From the NCBI GenBank assembly GCA_037576215.1, contig JBANDB010000018.1, positions 124,001 through 188,000 of the forward strand: DNA of 64,000 nucleotides. The letters are read 5' to 3'. This DNA comes from Armillaria gallica. Lineage: Eukaryota; Basidiomycota; Agaricomycetes; Agaricales; Physalacriaceae. Positions 12,027-22,640 of the stretch are shown piece after piece. The position numbers and the translations under genes are program-made. How positions within the stretch are numbered: position 1 is the stretch's first letter; each line of letters begins with the position of its first letter. The notes beneath the pieces were generated by a model. That model was not told where the DNA came from. It did not search any database and saw only the letters and a list, made by a program, of their open reading frames with translations.

Positions 12027-13777
12027 AAATTTCAAATTGCCGCTGTTTTTTGCATAATCGCTCTGTAGTTTTGTTTTCAGTTGTCCTCACACATTGCTAC
12101 CTTTATTGAACAAGTGGTTGGCATGGAAGTATAATCTTTCGCTCCCATGTTAACTATCCCACGATTCTTTATACTCTTATGATTTGCTATTGGTACCCTC
12201 GAACGCTCTCGTAGTAGCTCAACATTAACGAAATTCAATGTCTAATTCTTTTTCCATCTGATTTCATTGTCGTAATATAAAGCCGCTGCAAGCGGCTCGG
12301 TTATCATTTTGCTGGCTAATTCTCGGACTCCGTACTATGTACGCGCGTGAATGTGGTCCAACCAATCCAAATACCTCTCGACGCCGCAACAAAGGAATCG
12401 GTGAAGCATTTGTTCCCACGACGGCTTCGGACTTCTCCCGTTGTTTGACTTCTGTGACTATGCCAGATATATCGAACAATGGTTTCCATCCAGGACGGCC
12501 ACATGTGTACCACGCTCCTTATACAACACTATATAAGGACGCTCAGTGGATCCACAAGCCCACGGTCCCATCGCTTCCCACGGTTATGGGTACCGCTGCG
12601 CTGAGCGCCTGGACAACGTTCTATCGATATCTCGTACTTCCTCTACATATTAGCCGAGTCACCTGCCTGTGGACTGCCCACAGCCCTGCCTCCCTTGTGT
12701 TAAACTATCATAGTCAGCCGCACGACTCGGACAAGACGGTCGCTGCACTGAAAGGGTGAACATATCGCTATCTTTGGTTCTCTCAGTCTGCACGCTTGGG
12801 CCTCATCATGCAGTGCTCCTGGTTGGTGTTCCTGATCTATTGTACGGCAAGCACCCTGAACCTCACACTATTTGAGGACTCGAACACGATGCCAGGTCCG
12901 TTGTCCTGGCAAGCATGGTACTTCTGTGTCTAACGCGCCATTAATACCTCCCTGCACGATCGTCAGTATGAAAGCGGTATCAATACTTGGCCCAATATAA
13001 CCCTGCGCCCGCCTGCATCGTGCTTCTTTCGCCCCTAACACCCCCTCCATCGACTGATGACAAGCTGGCGGCGATGCATGGTGTCGGAGATCCCCTAGAT
13101 AAGATACTCGAGTTCCATTTTTCTTGGCTGAGCGTGCTCCACAATGATGGGAACTTCGACACACTGGAACTAGTGACCCACTTATCCGGACTCGGAAGCC
13201 ACGCCGGCTGCGGAATAATTGGGGTGATCCTTGGTTTTCGAAGGTGCTCGTTCGATGAGAACCTCTTAATATACGATCGATAGTCATGAAGATGCCCGTT
13301 TCGTCCGCAGGACCGGGCGAAACTTGATCCAAGAACTATGATCAGGGAATATTACGCAGGTAAGCACCTCCTTCTGCCATTCAAGTGAAGTTCTGAGGTC
13401 ACATCAACCGCACAGGCCTTAAATTTGGACGTTGAGGAGTGATAGTTGCACCACGGCGATATACGTCAGCCGACGAAACCCATGATTTGGCATCGTGTTC
13501 CAATTCACTCTGGTTTGTCCGGTTGATGCGCAAGCCGGTGATATCTCAGTACGCCTTGTATATTGTTACGTCTTCCTAGTGGTGGCGTCGAGAGAGACAA
13601 TATACCAGACTTCCTTCATGGCACCCAATTACCGTTTAGGCGTACCTAATTCCGCCGCATTCGTGGGAAGTCGTCGGAAGGACTATAAATCATCGCTTTG
13701 TCTTCTTAACATTGTCGACTGATTACGCCTTGGCACTCTTCCCCTGACTCTGACATCGCTGACTTGATACAGTTAAG
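12027..13777. other. Intergenic region with possible decayed coding sequence
   Basis: Between two members of the small-protein family. Several coding-like fragments (for example around 12800-13280, plus strand) are broken by stops in every frame, and I could not join them into a gene or name a family. They may be a decayed gene or chance. Confidence 0.3.
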
Positions 13778-14458
13778 ATGCCTCGAAATTGGCGCACTAC
13801 ACTCTTTCTTGCTACGCAAGGAGGCTCACAACCTGAGGTGGCGACCTACCCCGCCCTCCCGGGAAATTTCGAACCTCTCAGCCTCGATAATACGCCATCA
13901 GATCCTGTATGTTGCAAATTGCCGAGATCTTCGCGGCAGAATGTGTCGGGTATGCCCTGTTTATCATTTTTATATAGCAGCAGTCTTCTGATATTTTTAT
14001 GGCTGCAGATACCCGCCTAACGCTGATGAAAATCAGGCAGATGCAGAATCGTGAGAAAGAGCGTACCCGGGAAGTGATGGAGGAGTCGTCTCTCGCAAAC
14101 GCACTCGCGGCTATCAACATCAACTCTAAATCGAATTACGCGCAGGACAGTTCTGCCCCAGTTGATTGCCTCACAAGTGCGTTCGAGCCTCAGCATGGTA
14201 AGGCCGAATCAGCGTATGCTCTTAGCCCGGTCATCACTGATTGTTTTCTTTCGCAGACACACAGGCGTTCGCGGGCAACGTTCTGAAGCCAGAAATTTAT
14301 TCATCAATGGGGGATTTCAATTCAAGTACGAGCTCTGAGAGGAGAAGCAGCCAAGGTATGCCTATATTCGCCCCACGTACCTCCTATTCACCTTTCCCAT
14401 CCCAGTACGAAGAACTAGGAATTATCACCCCTACCAGTATCGTCTGCCGTCAACCTAG
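13778..14458 (+). CDS. Uncharacterised small protein, family member 2 (RR[ST]-PYQY family)
   Basis: Function unknown. Four exons: 13778-13949, 14009-14197, 14257-14355 and 14406-14458, 513 nt, 170 aa, with all three introns in phase 1. Exon 2 begins at the same kind of junction as its paralogues (S|DTRLTLMKIRQMQNREKER) and continues as a probable helix (EESSLANALAAININSKS). The last exon gives VRRTRNYHPYQYRLPST, matching the C-terminal motif of the copies at 11391 and 26709. Reading through the last intron would add a different, longer tail ending near 14495; I prefer the spliced form because it restores the shared motif. Exon 1 is the most divergent part and lacks the WF-PP motif of the other two. 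Confidence 0.72.
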
Positions 14459-15330
14459 ACTGAGGGAGGTTCATCGTGCGCGTTGGAGTAGTTAATCTGC
14501 TATGCCTTATTTATTTTTCTCGGAATATTTACCCATGCTCGGTACTGGTGACCATTGGCAGGGTGAAGAAAGCTCGGGCGGCCTCGCAACGCGACAGAGC
14601 ATGTAATTGTCTATGCAGCAGTGTATCAATAGATCCATTAATTAATGACCTTGACATCCTACCATCTTCGCAGTCGACAGCGCAATCGATATGCACATAG
14701 CCGCGATTTTTTGTTAGGTCTTTAAGAAGTGGTGCGTTCGACGTTCATGTGCTTTATGAACGGTGGCTGCTCTTTGCTCATGTTTACGGCACTTTCAAAT
14801 AGCTAGTATCGACTGGCTGGTAACTTTCTTATCAACGATCGACAGCGTACTGCTTCTCTTTATTTCTCGTTTGTCAGGCTTTAGGACTCAGGATCCCAAT
14901 CGGTGCTCAGGCTCCCACCCGACGCCCACAGAATTTTGCCGTGGAATTTTATTGAGCCTCCGTTGGCTCTTTTGGACATCTTAATGCCCATTTTCTAACT
15001 GGACTTCCAACCTTGCTTCTCACCAGCGTTGCACTGTGTTCCTTTGGCAACCTGAAACACTGCATTCGTCTTTCCATCCATCGACGATGACGATGACGAA
15101 TGCCCGAAGCAGCGTGCAGATCCTCTTCGTTCTGGAGACGCACTGGATTTGCATCTATATATGAACGGAGGCATCTCAACTCGTTCCCTTGGCACAGGCT
15201 GGAACTTCTGCTCACCAACAACTTTTCACGGCTCTGACGATTTTTTATGCATCCAAACATCCTATTTCTTTTGTGTTCAATGTCGCTGGTCGTTGCTGTT
15301 CCACGAGATTGGTCCACGTGCGTTGTCATG
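14459..15330. other. Unassigned region with exon-like fragments
   Basis: Coding-like stretches occur on the plus strand (for example near 15080-15230, with an Asp-rich run followed by LDLHLYMNGGISTRSLGTGW), but I could not find a splice chain to the exons at 15366-15729. They may be upstream exons of that gene. Confidence 0.3.
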
Positions 15331-15365
15331 TTAACTTAAAGGTCAAGCATTATCTTATGTTTTCA

Positions 15366-15729
15366 TCCAAAGATTCGCTAATGACCCTATGGGGTCCATG
15401 AACTGCAAACCTACAGCACAAAACGATGCAACACAGCAAGCTATGATCGACTGTAGGAAAGGGTTGACTGGGGAAAAGAGGGACCTTTCCGCGTATGTCA
15501 TCGTTTCACCTATTCCTTCTCATTGTATTAGGCTTAGCGTTTCCTCAGTCGAATGTACATTGAAGGAACATGCTCTTCAAAAGAGGATTACGATAAATAT
15601 TATCAAAAGGCGTACGACAAAACCAAGGAGTCATGCAGTCATGGCCAGGACGCCGATTCTGACGACGGTAATGCTCAGTCTGATGATGATTCTACTGATC
15701 CTGGAGATTCTGGAGATTCCTGGTTCTAA
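15366..15729 (+). CDS. Acidic, cysteine-containing hypothetical protein (3' exons only, 5' end unresolved)
   Basis: Two exons are well supported by frame: one ending at 15492 and one at 15549-15729, with a 56-nt intron (GTATGT...CTCAG). The first carries FIQRFANDPMGSMNC and QQAMIDCRKGLTGEKRDLSA; the second carries RMYIEGTCSSKEDYDKYYQK and an Asp/Ser-rich tail ending GDSGDSWF. The open frame extends upstream of 15366, where an acceptor near 15340 is possible, so the gene probably has earlier exons. The first in-frame ATG is at 15389. I do not recognise the family. Confidence 0.45.
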
Positions 15730-16023
15730 CAGTGGCTCAGACTACTCTAAGTTCGAAGGATAGCGTGGAAAATGTTGTGTTCAGTTCTCGCTAGGAATCT
15801 GTAATCTTGTAACAGTAGTTACCGGTCGCAGACGAAGAAAACTTGCATTGAAAATTTCCGAGAAGATTGGATTTTTTCACAGACCACATGCAATAGGATT
15901 CTCAGAGTCTTCGTGACACTTGAAGGTCGTAATTATTCCAAGGGACTGAATAATTAATATTAAGGCGGATGGCGAAGGGTGGCCGTGGGAAAGAGCTGTC
16001 CTTTGCTGCTGCGCAATGCGCCC
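15730..16023. promoter_or_regulatory. Short intergenic region upstream of the GT61 gene
   Basis: No gene recognised. This is the likely promoter and 5' UTR of the glycosyltransferase gene starting at 16024; no clear TATA box seen. Confidence 0.3.
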
Positions 16024-17658
16024 ATGGCAATTCGCTCTGCTTGCCGCCGCAAAATGGCCTTTCGCGCCATACGGCGAACAGCAGTCGTGCTCCTTATCCT
16101 GCTGTCCGTAACACTTTACATCACCTTTCACGATTTGCTCATTCCCGACCAGACCAAGCTAGCTCCGAAATATGTGTACACTGCAGGCCAGGAATCTCAC
16201 AATCTCGCCGATTATTTCCAGCTTTCGACTCATAGTGACACTTGGCCAAGGCCTAGTACACCCTGGGCTCCGTTCAGCCTAAGCAACTGCACTTTTGGCC
16301 TGCCTCCGTACTACGCACCTTGCGTGGCGCAAAGACTACCGAAACAGGTGTTATACGCGGAAGAACTGTTATATCCAGCGTTCGAGATACGACAGCCCTA
16401 TTTCGCGACGTTGGATCATCGTGCACAGTGGCGCAGGGCTGTGGCGAGTATTAGCGATCGTGGAGTATTACAGCCCAATAATTGGGTTGTGTACAAGGGT
16501 CAGTCTGGACAGAACTTTGTGCGTCGTTCAGGTTTATTTCAATCGTGAACATTATGCTGAGCATGGTGCGAATAGGTCTTTGAAAATGTCACATATCTAT
16601 CTCCAAAATTGTACGACCGTTGGGCAGACGACGCATGCATGGCTAAGCTAGGCTCGTCCGAAGGCATCCAGCCGTTTGATGCGAGTGAGGTTGTGGCTCG
16701 ACCCAACCCTCCGACTATCTACGGCACAGCCATGATTGCATTGTCACCCGAATCCTACGCATTCCAGCATCATCTTGATCGTATCACGCACATCATTGTT
16801 CAAGGCTCCCATCTCACCTACGGCCGCGAGACCCCGTATGTTATCACCGGCCGACAGGGAAATGGTTTCGTCAAGCAACTATGGAAAGGACTTGGCTTTG
16901 ACGATGGTCATGTCCTGTATCGAGCCAGGAAGGACATTCTCGCCGAAAGAATGATCTTTTCGTGTCGAACGGTGTTGGTGCATCCATGGCTGTCGTTGAA
17001 AACATTAGAGGCATTCGGAATAGATTATATGAAGCAGTCCGCTACGCGGAACAAGGTGTGTGGCTTCTTCGGTCCTTGAAATTGGTCTCATCCATAGAAG
17101 TAGATTTTGTATATGTCACGATCTAACCGCCATATCCACACGCGGAACGCAGGACGGAGAGTTCTTAACGAGCCTGAACTTCTCAGCGCCATCGAAACCT
17201 ACCTCACGGAACGAGGGAAAGGCGAAGAAGTCGTCATCTTTTCAGAAGGCATGCTCGATAATGTCCCGGAGTTCTTCAAGTGGTGCAATGAGAACGTTAT
17301 GGCGGTAATTGGTCCTCACGGCGGAGCAATGTACCACCACCGCTGGGCTGCGAGAGGAACGTTGGTAATCGAGATGATGCCTACGAGCTACACATCGATG
17401 GCCATATTCGAAGAAGCATCAGTGCTGTCGCAGACATATGCTGCGTTGGTGGTCGAGCCTAGCAGCCAGGGAGGCACGAATATGATCATTGATCCGGAGC
17501 ACGTCGTTTTACTTCTACGTCGATATCTGGGTGTACCCATGCGAAGGCCACGCCGTCTTTTTGGTGAAGACCCAGACGACGAAGACGACGACGCACATCT
17601 AGCCGAGGATCCGCTGAGGATAAGTTACCAATGGGGTGGCAAGGAACTTGGCTTATAG
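16024..17658 (+). CDS. Glycosyltransferase family 61-like (EOGT/xylosyltransferase type), type II membrane protein with an apparent frameshift
   Basis: Predicted Golgi/ER glycosyltransferase. From the ATG at 16024 the protein has a basic N-terminus and one signal anchor (RRTAVVLLILLSVTLYITF), then a lumenal domain. The C-terminal GT61 signature is clear: SRSNRHIHTRNAGRRVLNEP, EEVVIFSEGMLDNVPEFFKW, and AVIGPHGGAMYHHRWAARG. Introns are at 16532-16575 (44 nt) and 17056-17103 (48 nt). Exon 1 reads in one frame to NNWVVYKGQ (near 16503), but continuation into TLCVVQ|VFENVTYLSPKLYD requires the +1 frame from about 16505, and no intron fits between. The gene may therefore be a pseudogene or carry a sequence error. 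The tail is acidic (DPDDEDDDAHLAEDP). The family call is confident, the intactness is not. Confidence 0.8.
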
Positions 17659-18284
17659 GACACGGATAGTCAATCCATCCTCTCTATGTCCACATATGTG
17701 TTGGAGAAGGCTCAACTTGCGTATGAGGATAGTCGCGTCGTACTCCTACAGCAATAGTAATCGACAGTGTCGATGACTCGGTCTGTACTGAGTACATGAT
17801 TCTCCTTCGATTGTCCTATACCTGACACTATCTATACTAGACTTTTGCGTTCCGACTACGATACCATACTCACAACTTTTGACAAATGCAAAGTCTCCTC
17901 CTAGCGGGGAAGGTTATGAGGGGCTTACTTTCAGCTTGCAGGGATGCCGAGCGTCTATCTGCCAAGTCTCTCACGCGTGCAAATACATTCAAACTCCGTG
18001 GAATAACGGTTTGATCCTCAGAACCCAGCTCAGCAGGATGACGAACGTCTGCTGAAGGGTCCAGTCATTGTTGACGTCTATAAAGCAAAGAAGATGATTC
18101 ATATAGTAAGTGTGCTTACATTGTCCGTATTCAGACTAATGGACATTAACTGTGCAGTTGCTGTGGCGACCCCATCCTTACAATGGTCTAAGAACAAACA
18201 AACAAAGATGTAATGCCACTGTTTAGGCGCTATAAGATCCAACAGCCTGGGTTTCTTTCAGCTTGTTGTATCTCTACCACCGCC
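17659..18284. other. Intergenic region, nothing recognised
   Basis: Lies between the GT61 gene and the first RING gene. No supported exon, repeat or RNA gene. Confidence 0.4.
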
Positions 18285-19400
18285 ATGGTTCCTCAGTGTG
18301 CTATATGTCTCTGCGATCTTACGAATCCCGTCTGTATTCCATGTGGTTAGTGCTTGACCAGCCATTCTGCCGTCTGAGCGTAACTTACAATTCTATCTCT
18401 CAGGACATGTTTTTTGCTCCGAGTGTCTGACCAAATTCATCGCCGAAGGGAGTGACACTCACAGCGCTGAGGATGGACTCAAGGCTACGTGTCCATTTTG
18501 CCGGGAGAAATTTCCCATCGGTTCGTCTTCGCCTTTTCCAAGGTGACATTTAGTCGCTCATTTCACGTGTAGCCATCCCCAATGTTAGTGTGTCCCACAA
18601 ATCACGCCACTGTTCATCGCTAGACACTGATTTGTAGCTTCGATATCTGCCGGAGAGGTTCCACCCGTTCGTCGTCGACCCTCTTCGAAAGGTGTTCATA
18701 ACCTCGGACAACTCTGAGAAGCTGGAGCTCGTCAACCGCATCGAGAACCTGGAGAAAGAAATCCTCGACTTGAAGCAGAAGAATGCAAGTCTCGAGTCCG
18801 ATCGCGACCAATTACAAGGAAAATGCACCGAAGTGGAGAGACTGAACCAAGTCCGCTCCGAAGAAAATCGGCGACTTCGTGCTGATTGTACGATTGCGAA
18901 GATGCAAGCTTCTGTCTATGGTTCACGGGTAAAGAATCAAGAGGTAAGTCTCTTTCATTCGAGGGAACATGCATGTTTGACGTGGGCCTAGAAAACGCTT
19001 GATGAGGTGAAAAGGTCGCTCGGCATTGCCACGGAATCTCTGGAGAGAGATAGCCGGTTGCGCAGGGCTTTCGAGACGCCATTCGATCCTGAACGTGCGA
19101 GATCCATAGGGTACGTGCTTTCATCATGATATTGTCAGGTCTGGCTCATTGGCTCTCAGATTACCTCGGGAATTCGATTTCAATTTCAGCTCACAAGCCA
19201 TCAGCAGAAGTTCCGACTCTCAGATTGTTTCTGACGGACCGAATGCATCTGAGACGACTGGTTCAATGCGAGATCTCACACTGGGTGGGACTGATGCGCG
19301 TTTGATTTCCACGCCGCTTTCAAACTTTTCCGTTCCAAATCCATCTACTGCGCGTGATGTTACGACAGACGCGTCAAGGCTTGAATCTACGAGCGGATAA
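18285..19400 (+). CDS. RING-finger protein with coiled coil, tandem copy 1
   Basis: Putative E3 ubiquitin ligase. Six exons: 18285-18345, 18404-18520, 18573-18583 (11 nt), 18638-18943, 18992-19110 and 19160-19400, totalling 855 nt, 284 aa. The RING is at the extreme N-terminus: CAICLCDLTNPVCIPC, GHVFCSECL and CPFCREKFPI, the C3HC4 pattern with an enlarged loop before the last Cys pair. It is followed by a conserved block (LRYLPERFHPFVVDPLRKVF), then a long coiled coil (residues about 85-170, rich in E, K, L, N, R) and a Ser/Thr-rich tail. The neighbour at 20008 shares the RING, the 11-nt exon and the HPFVV block, so the two arose by tandem duplication. Substrate unknown. Confidence 0.88.
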
Positions 19401-20007
19401 TCTGTGTTCTCTGGGTCAATTGACGCTATTTTGACATTTTTTACCAAGTAGTTGTCCAAAAGGTGCTTTTAAAACCTGTACGTAGTTCCAATAGCCAAAT
19501 CAAAAAATGTTCCCGGTCGTGTTGGAAATTTATACGTTTTCTTGAAGCTGTGTTCAGGAAGCGAATACCACCAGTTTTGTGGGATCAAGGTTTAACACGT
19601 GGAGGTAAACTGGCAGTCGGAATTGGAAGATGTCGTCTTTCCTTCCTTCCTTCAACAAAGCAAGTCTGTCTGGAACGAGACAATCAGATGTCATGGAAGC
19701 CATTGGTATACTTTGTTCCAAAACGGCTAGAAGGTATACGCGCGTACACTGGGATAACGAAGCCTATCTGATTCCCTATATGGCAGTTGTGCGCTTGAAT
19801 CCTTCCTTTGTCTGGTTCGTAATTTTCCTGGTATCCGCACGCATTTCCAGGTGACTTTGTCCAGATGCATTTGTCAACCTCAAGCGTAACCGTCAAAAAA
19901 ACAAGGGACAAGGAAACAAAGGATTCAGGTCGCGTTCCCTTTGCCACTCCAGCATCCACTTTATAAGGCTCAACTGGTCCGGTAGTCCCTCATCATTCTC
20001 CCTCATC
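19401..20007. other. Intergenic region between the tandem RING genes
   Basis: No supported gene. It carries the promoter of the second RING copy. Confidence 0.4.
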
Positions 20008-21302
20008 ATGGCTCCTCAATGTCCTATATGCCTCAGCAACCTCGCGGATCCTGTCTCCACTCCTTGTGGTGAGTGCCTGGTCGTCACTCGTGTCTATGTC
20101 CCTAATGAAATTATTGGTTCTCAGGACATATCTTCTGCTCTGCTTGTCTGAGGACGGCCGTCACGCAAGTCACTAATGGATTCCAGGCCCCTTGCCCATG
20201 TTGTCGAAAGGTGTTCCACATTGGTACGTATCTATTATTCTCAAGGTGAGGCGTCGTTGAGCTCATTACCTCTCCAGCTATTCCCGATGTTCGTACTTTT
20301 TCGCAATAAGTTGCCACTGTTAATTATCTGAACATGTTTGTATAGGTCCAATACTTGCCGCCACAATTCCACCCATTTGTCGTGAATCCCATCAGGAGCG
20401 TCTTCATCGCTACGGATGACCCTCAGGACCAGCCAGATATCAGACAACGCAACGAGTCTCTAGAAAGAGAGAATCGAGAATTGAGGGAAAGAATCCGGGA
20501 GCTGGAGGCCGATGGCGCGTCATACCACGGAAGCGATGAGGAGGAGGGGTTTGATGTGCCGATTCTCCTCCCTTCGTTCGCAGGTCCGGACCTGGACCCG
20601 GTTCTATCTTCCGTCGCTTCTAATTTGTCTAATTCAATGAGCATTGTTGGAGACTCCGCACATCCAAGAAGTGCTCCCCCGTTCGCACCGGAAACCCAGT
20701 TCATTCAAGTTCCTCCAAATCCAACCCACACCGGTCCAGCTCGTTTACTTGCCCCTGTGTCTGCAATGGGACCCAACAGGCAGAATTCAGGTCAGACTGT
20801 CTTCGGGATGTTCACTTTCACCAGGCCAGAAACGCGGGTCACCCCTTCAGCTCGTCCGGGTAGCCTGAGGGTTTCTTTGCCATCGACCATGGGTAACGCC
20901 GCGTCGACCTCAGGCTTCACAAATCCCTTTGCCAGGCCAGAATTACAACATTCTATTCCTTCCACGCCAGCCCACCAGTGGGGTTCAGGTCAACCTTCCA
21001 TGGCTCACCCTGGTTTTGTAAATACCGGTGGTGTCTCGTTCTCTGGACCAAACACTGCAGGACAGTGGACCGTCCCTTCGAATCATGCCCTCAACATGCC
21101 AAATCAACCCGCCCCAGCTCCTCACTTTCTTAATAGCGCCGGAATTAGACAGTCCTTTGCCAGACGAGAGTCGCAACCTCGCATGGCCACTCCAGCTCCT
21201 CCTGGTCAGGGTCCATCTGCCATGGGGTTCACCATGGTTGATGTACCAACGTCTTCTTCTTCCAGTGGGACTGAGAGTCGAAGGACTTCGCAGTCCTCGT
21301 AA
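20008..21302 (+). CDS. RING-finger protein with Ser/Pro-rich tail, tandem copy 2
   Basis: Putative E3 ubiquitin ligase, paralogue of the gene at 18285. Four exons: 20008-20068, 20125-20223, 20278-20288 (11 nt) and 20346-21302, totalling 1128 nt, 375 aa. The C3HC4 RING is CPICLSNLADPVSTPC, GHIFCSACL and CPCCRKVFHI, followed by VQYLPPQFHPFVVNPIRSVF and a short coiled coil (RQRNESLERENRELRERIRE). The tail of about 240 residues is low-complexity, rich in Ser, Pro, Gly and Asn, unlike that of copy 1. The first three intron positions, including both borders of the 11-nt exon, are conserved between copies; copy 2 lacks the later introns. Confidence 0.9.
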
Positions 21303-21796
21303 TCGAAAAAATCGGGTTTTCTTGCTATGAAGTATACAAAAATTATGCTGTTGCCTTCCGAGTCGATACTATTGCATCCTATGTTATGTACGTTATGCCA
21401 AATTGAACAATTATATAGTGCGTTCCAATGAGTATTTGCTATCTGCTGTTACTATTCCCGGGCCTTGGAGGTTGAAAGTTGAAGAAAACTGGTAGGCTAT
21501 ATTCATTTAAAATTAGAGGCCTTAGGAGTCAGGACACCGTAATATCACGTGCCCGCGTCTTTCCTCCGACATCATCAGCAGGCATCATCAATATCCCTCA
21601 GTCTGGCGGCGGCAGCACTCGGCTACATCCTTCGAGGATATGCATACTGGCAGGACCGATTCACAATGTTACCGCTGGTCACATTTTGTTCCTGAGTGCG
21701 AGCGCAGATTTTTCGCTGTACCGACAGCGCTCCAACCTTCTAAGAGACGGATCTTGCCTTGAAGTCATAACAATTAATTGAGAAATATTAGTGAGT
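21303..21796. other. Intergenic region, nothing recognised
   Basis: 3' flank of the RING gene and 5' flank of the tRNA-Glu gene; no supported exon. Confidence 0.4.
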
Positions 21797-21866
21797 TGGA
21801 TATGGTGTAACGGCTAACATTGCCGCCTCTCACGCGGCAGCTCGGGGTTCGATTCCCCGTATCCGA
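21797..21866 (+). tRNA. tRNA-Glu(CTC), intronless
   Basis: Cloverleaf read by eye: acceptor arms TGGATAT/GTATCCG, D arm with AACGGCTA loop, anticodon stem GCCGC/GCGGC with loop CTCTCAC (anticodon CTC), and T arm around GGTTCGATTCC. It lacks the intron found in the otherwise almost identical gene at 52006-52101. The first acceptor pair is T-G here and C-G in the other copy. No CCA is encoded, as expected for a nuclear gene. Confidence 0.93.
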
Positions 21867-21963
21867 AGTCCACAAAGACTCGTATCTTGTTTTTAGAAAA
21901 TTAACAACGAACTCAGGGCTTAGCGTTGAATGATTCCTTGATTCTTGATTGTATTCCGCACAG

Positions 21964-22363
21964 TGGGGTTGCGCACGAAATCTCCAGGGGGGGGGGTAAT
22001 TAACCGTTTCTTACCGACCCCCAGGGGAGTGGTTTTGCTACAGTTACTTACCTTATCACGTGCATTTCACATGACTGACGCGCCTCAATTGCTGAATTTT
22101 TCTAAAACCTTCGTGTTCGTGTTCTAATACATGTTCTTGCTGTAATTCAGGGAAATTCAGTTGCAAAGACCACTTATATGTAAATATACAATCTAACTTG
22201 AAATATGCACCTAATAATACTGAATTGTTCTGCCCAACTACCTGTCACATGACAGGTAAGTTACCTCAACCAAAACCCTTCTGGCGAAGGGGTGTAAGTT
22301 ACCAGTAACTTACCGGGAATAAACCTAGGTGTATCAAAACCTAGGGTTTCGTGCGCAACCCTA
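21964..22363. mobile_element. Non-autonomous hAT-like element (MITE), 400 bp
   Basis: The ends are inverted repeats, T[G/A]GGGTTGCGCACGAAA on the left and its reverse complement on the right. They are flanked by the perfect 8-bp direct repeat CCGCACAG (21956-21963 and 22364-22371). An 8-bp target duplication fits hAT-superfamily elements. The interior has no coding capacity and is rich in GTAAGTTAC/GTAACTTAC palindromes and a CCTGTCACATGACAGG palindrome. The left end lies 98 bp downstream of tRNA-Glu. A related end is found at about 51800-51895. Confidence 0.82.
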
Positions 22364-22371
22364 CCGCACAG

Positions 22372-22640
22372 TGCCAAGTGGGTATTGCGTAATGCGCGCA
22401 GGGCACAATTCCTGAGGCCCTACTTACTAGCAATTATATAAAGCCGGGTGTGGGTTCTCAGTACTCTCCCTGCAGTAATGATTTGTCACATGTATCTTTG
22501 GGAACTTGAAGTCGAGGTGTTTCTAGTAAAATGGGGTACTAGTACTTTACTATGTACCGTAGCTCATGAGCATTGCCTCGACTCCCCTCGAGTTCGGTTG
22601 GTCAAGCTACTATGATGCCGGATGATGCCGGACCTGCTAA
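22372..22640. other. Intergenic region after the MITE
   Basis: No recognised gene; possible promoter region of the unassigned gene that follows. Confidence 0.3.

Noticed and set aside
14949..15329. 126-codon minus-strand frame
   Set aside because: No ATG context, motif or splice support; the opposite strand has the more protein-like composition.
15979..16023. Upstream start of the GT61 open frame at 15979
   Set aside because: That codon is GTG. The first in-frame ATG is at 16024 and gives a proper type II signal anchor.
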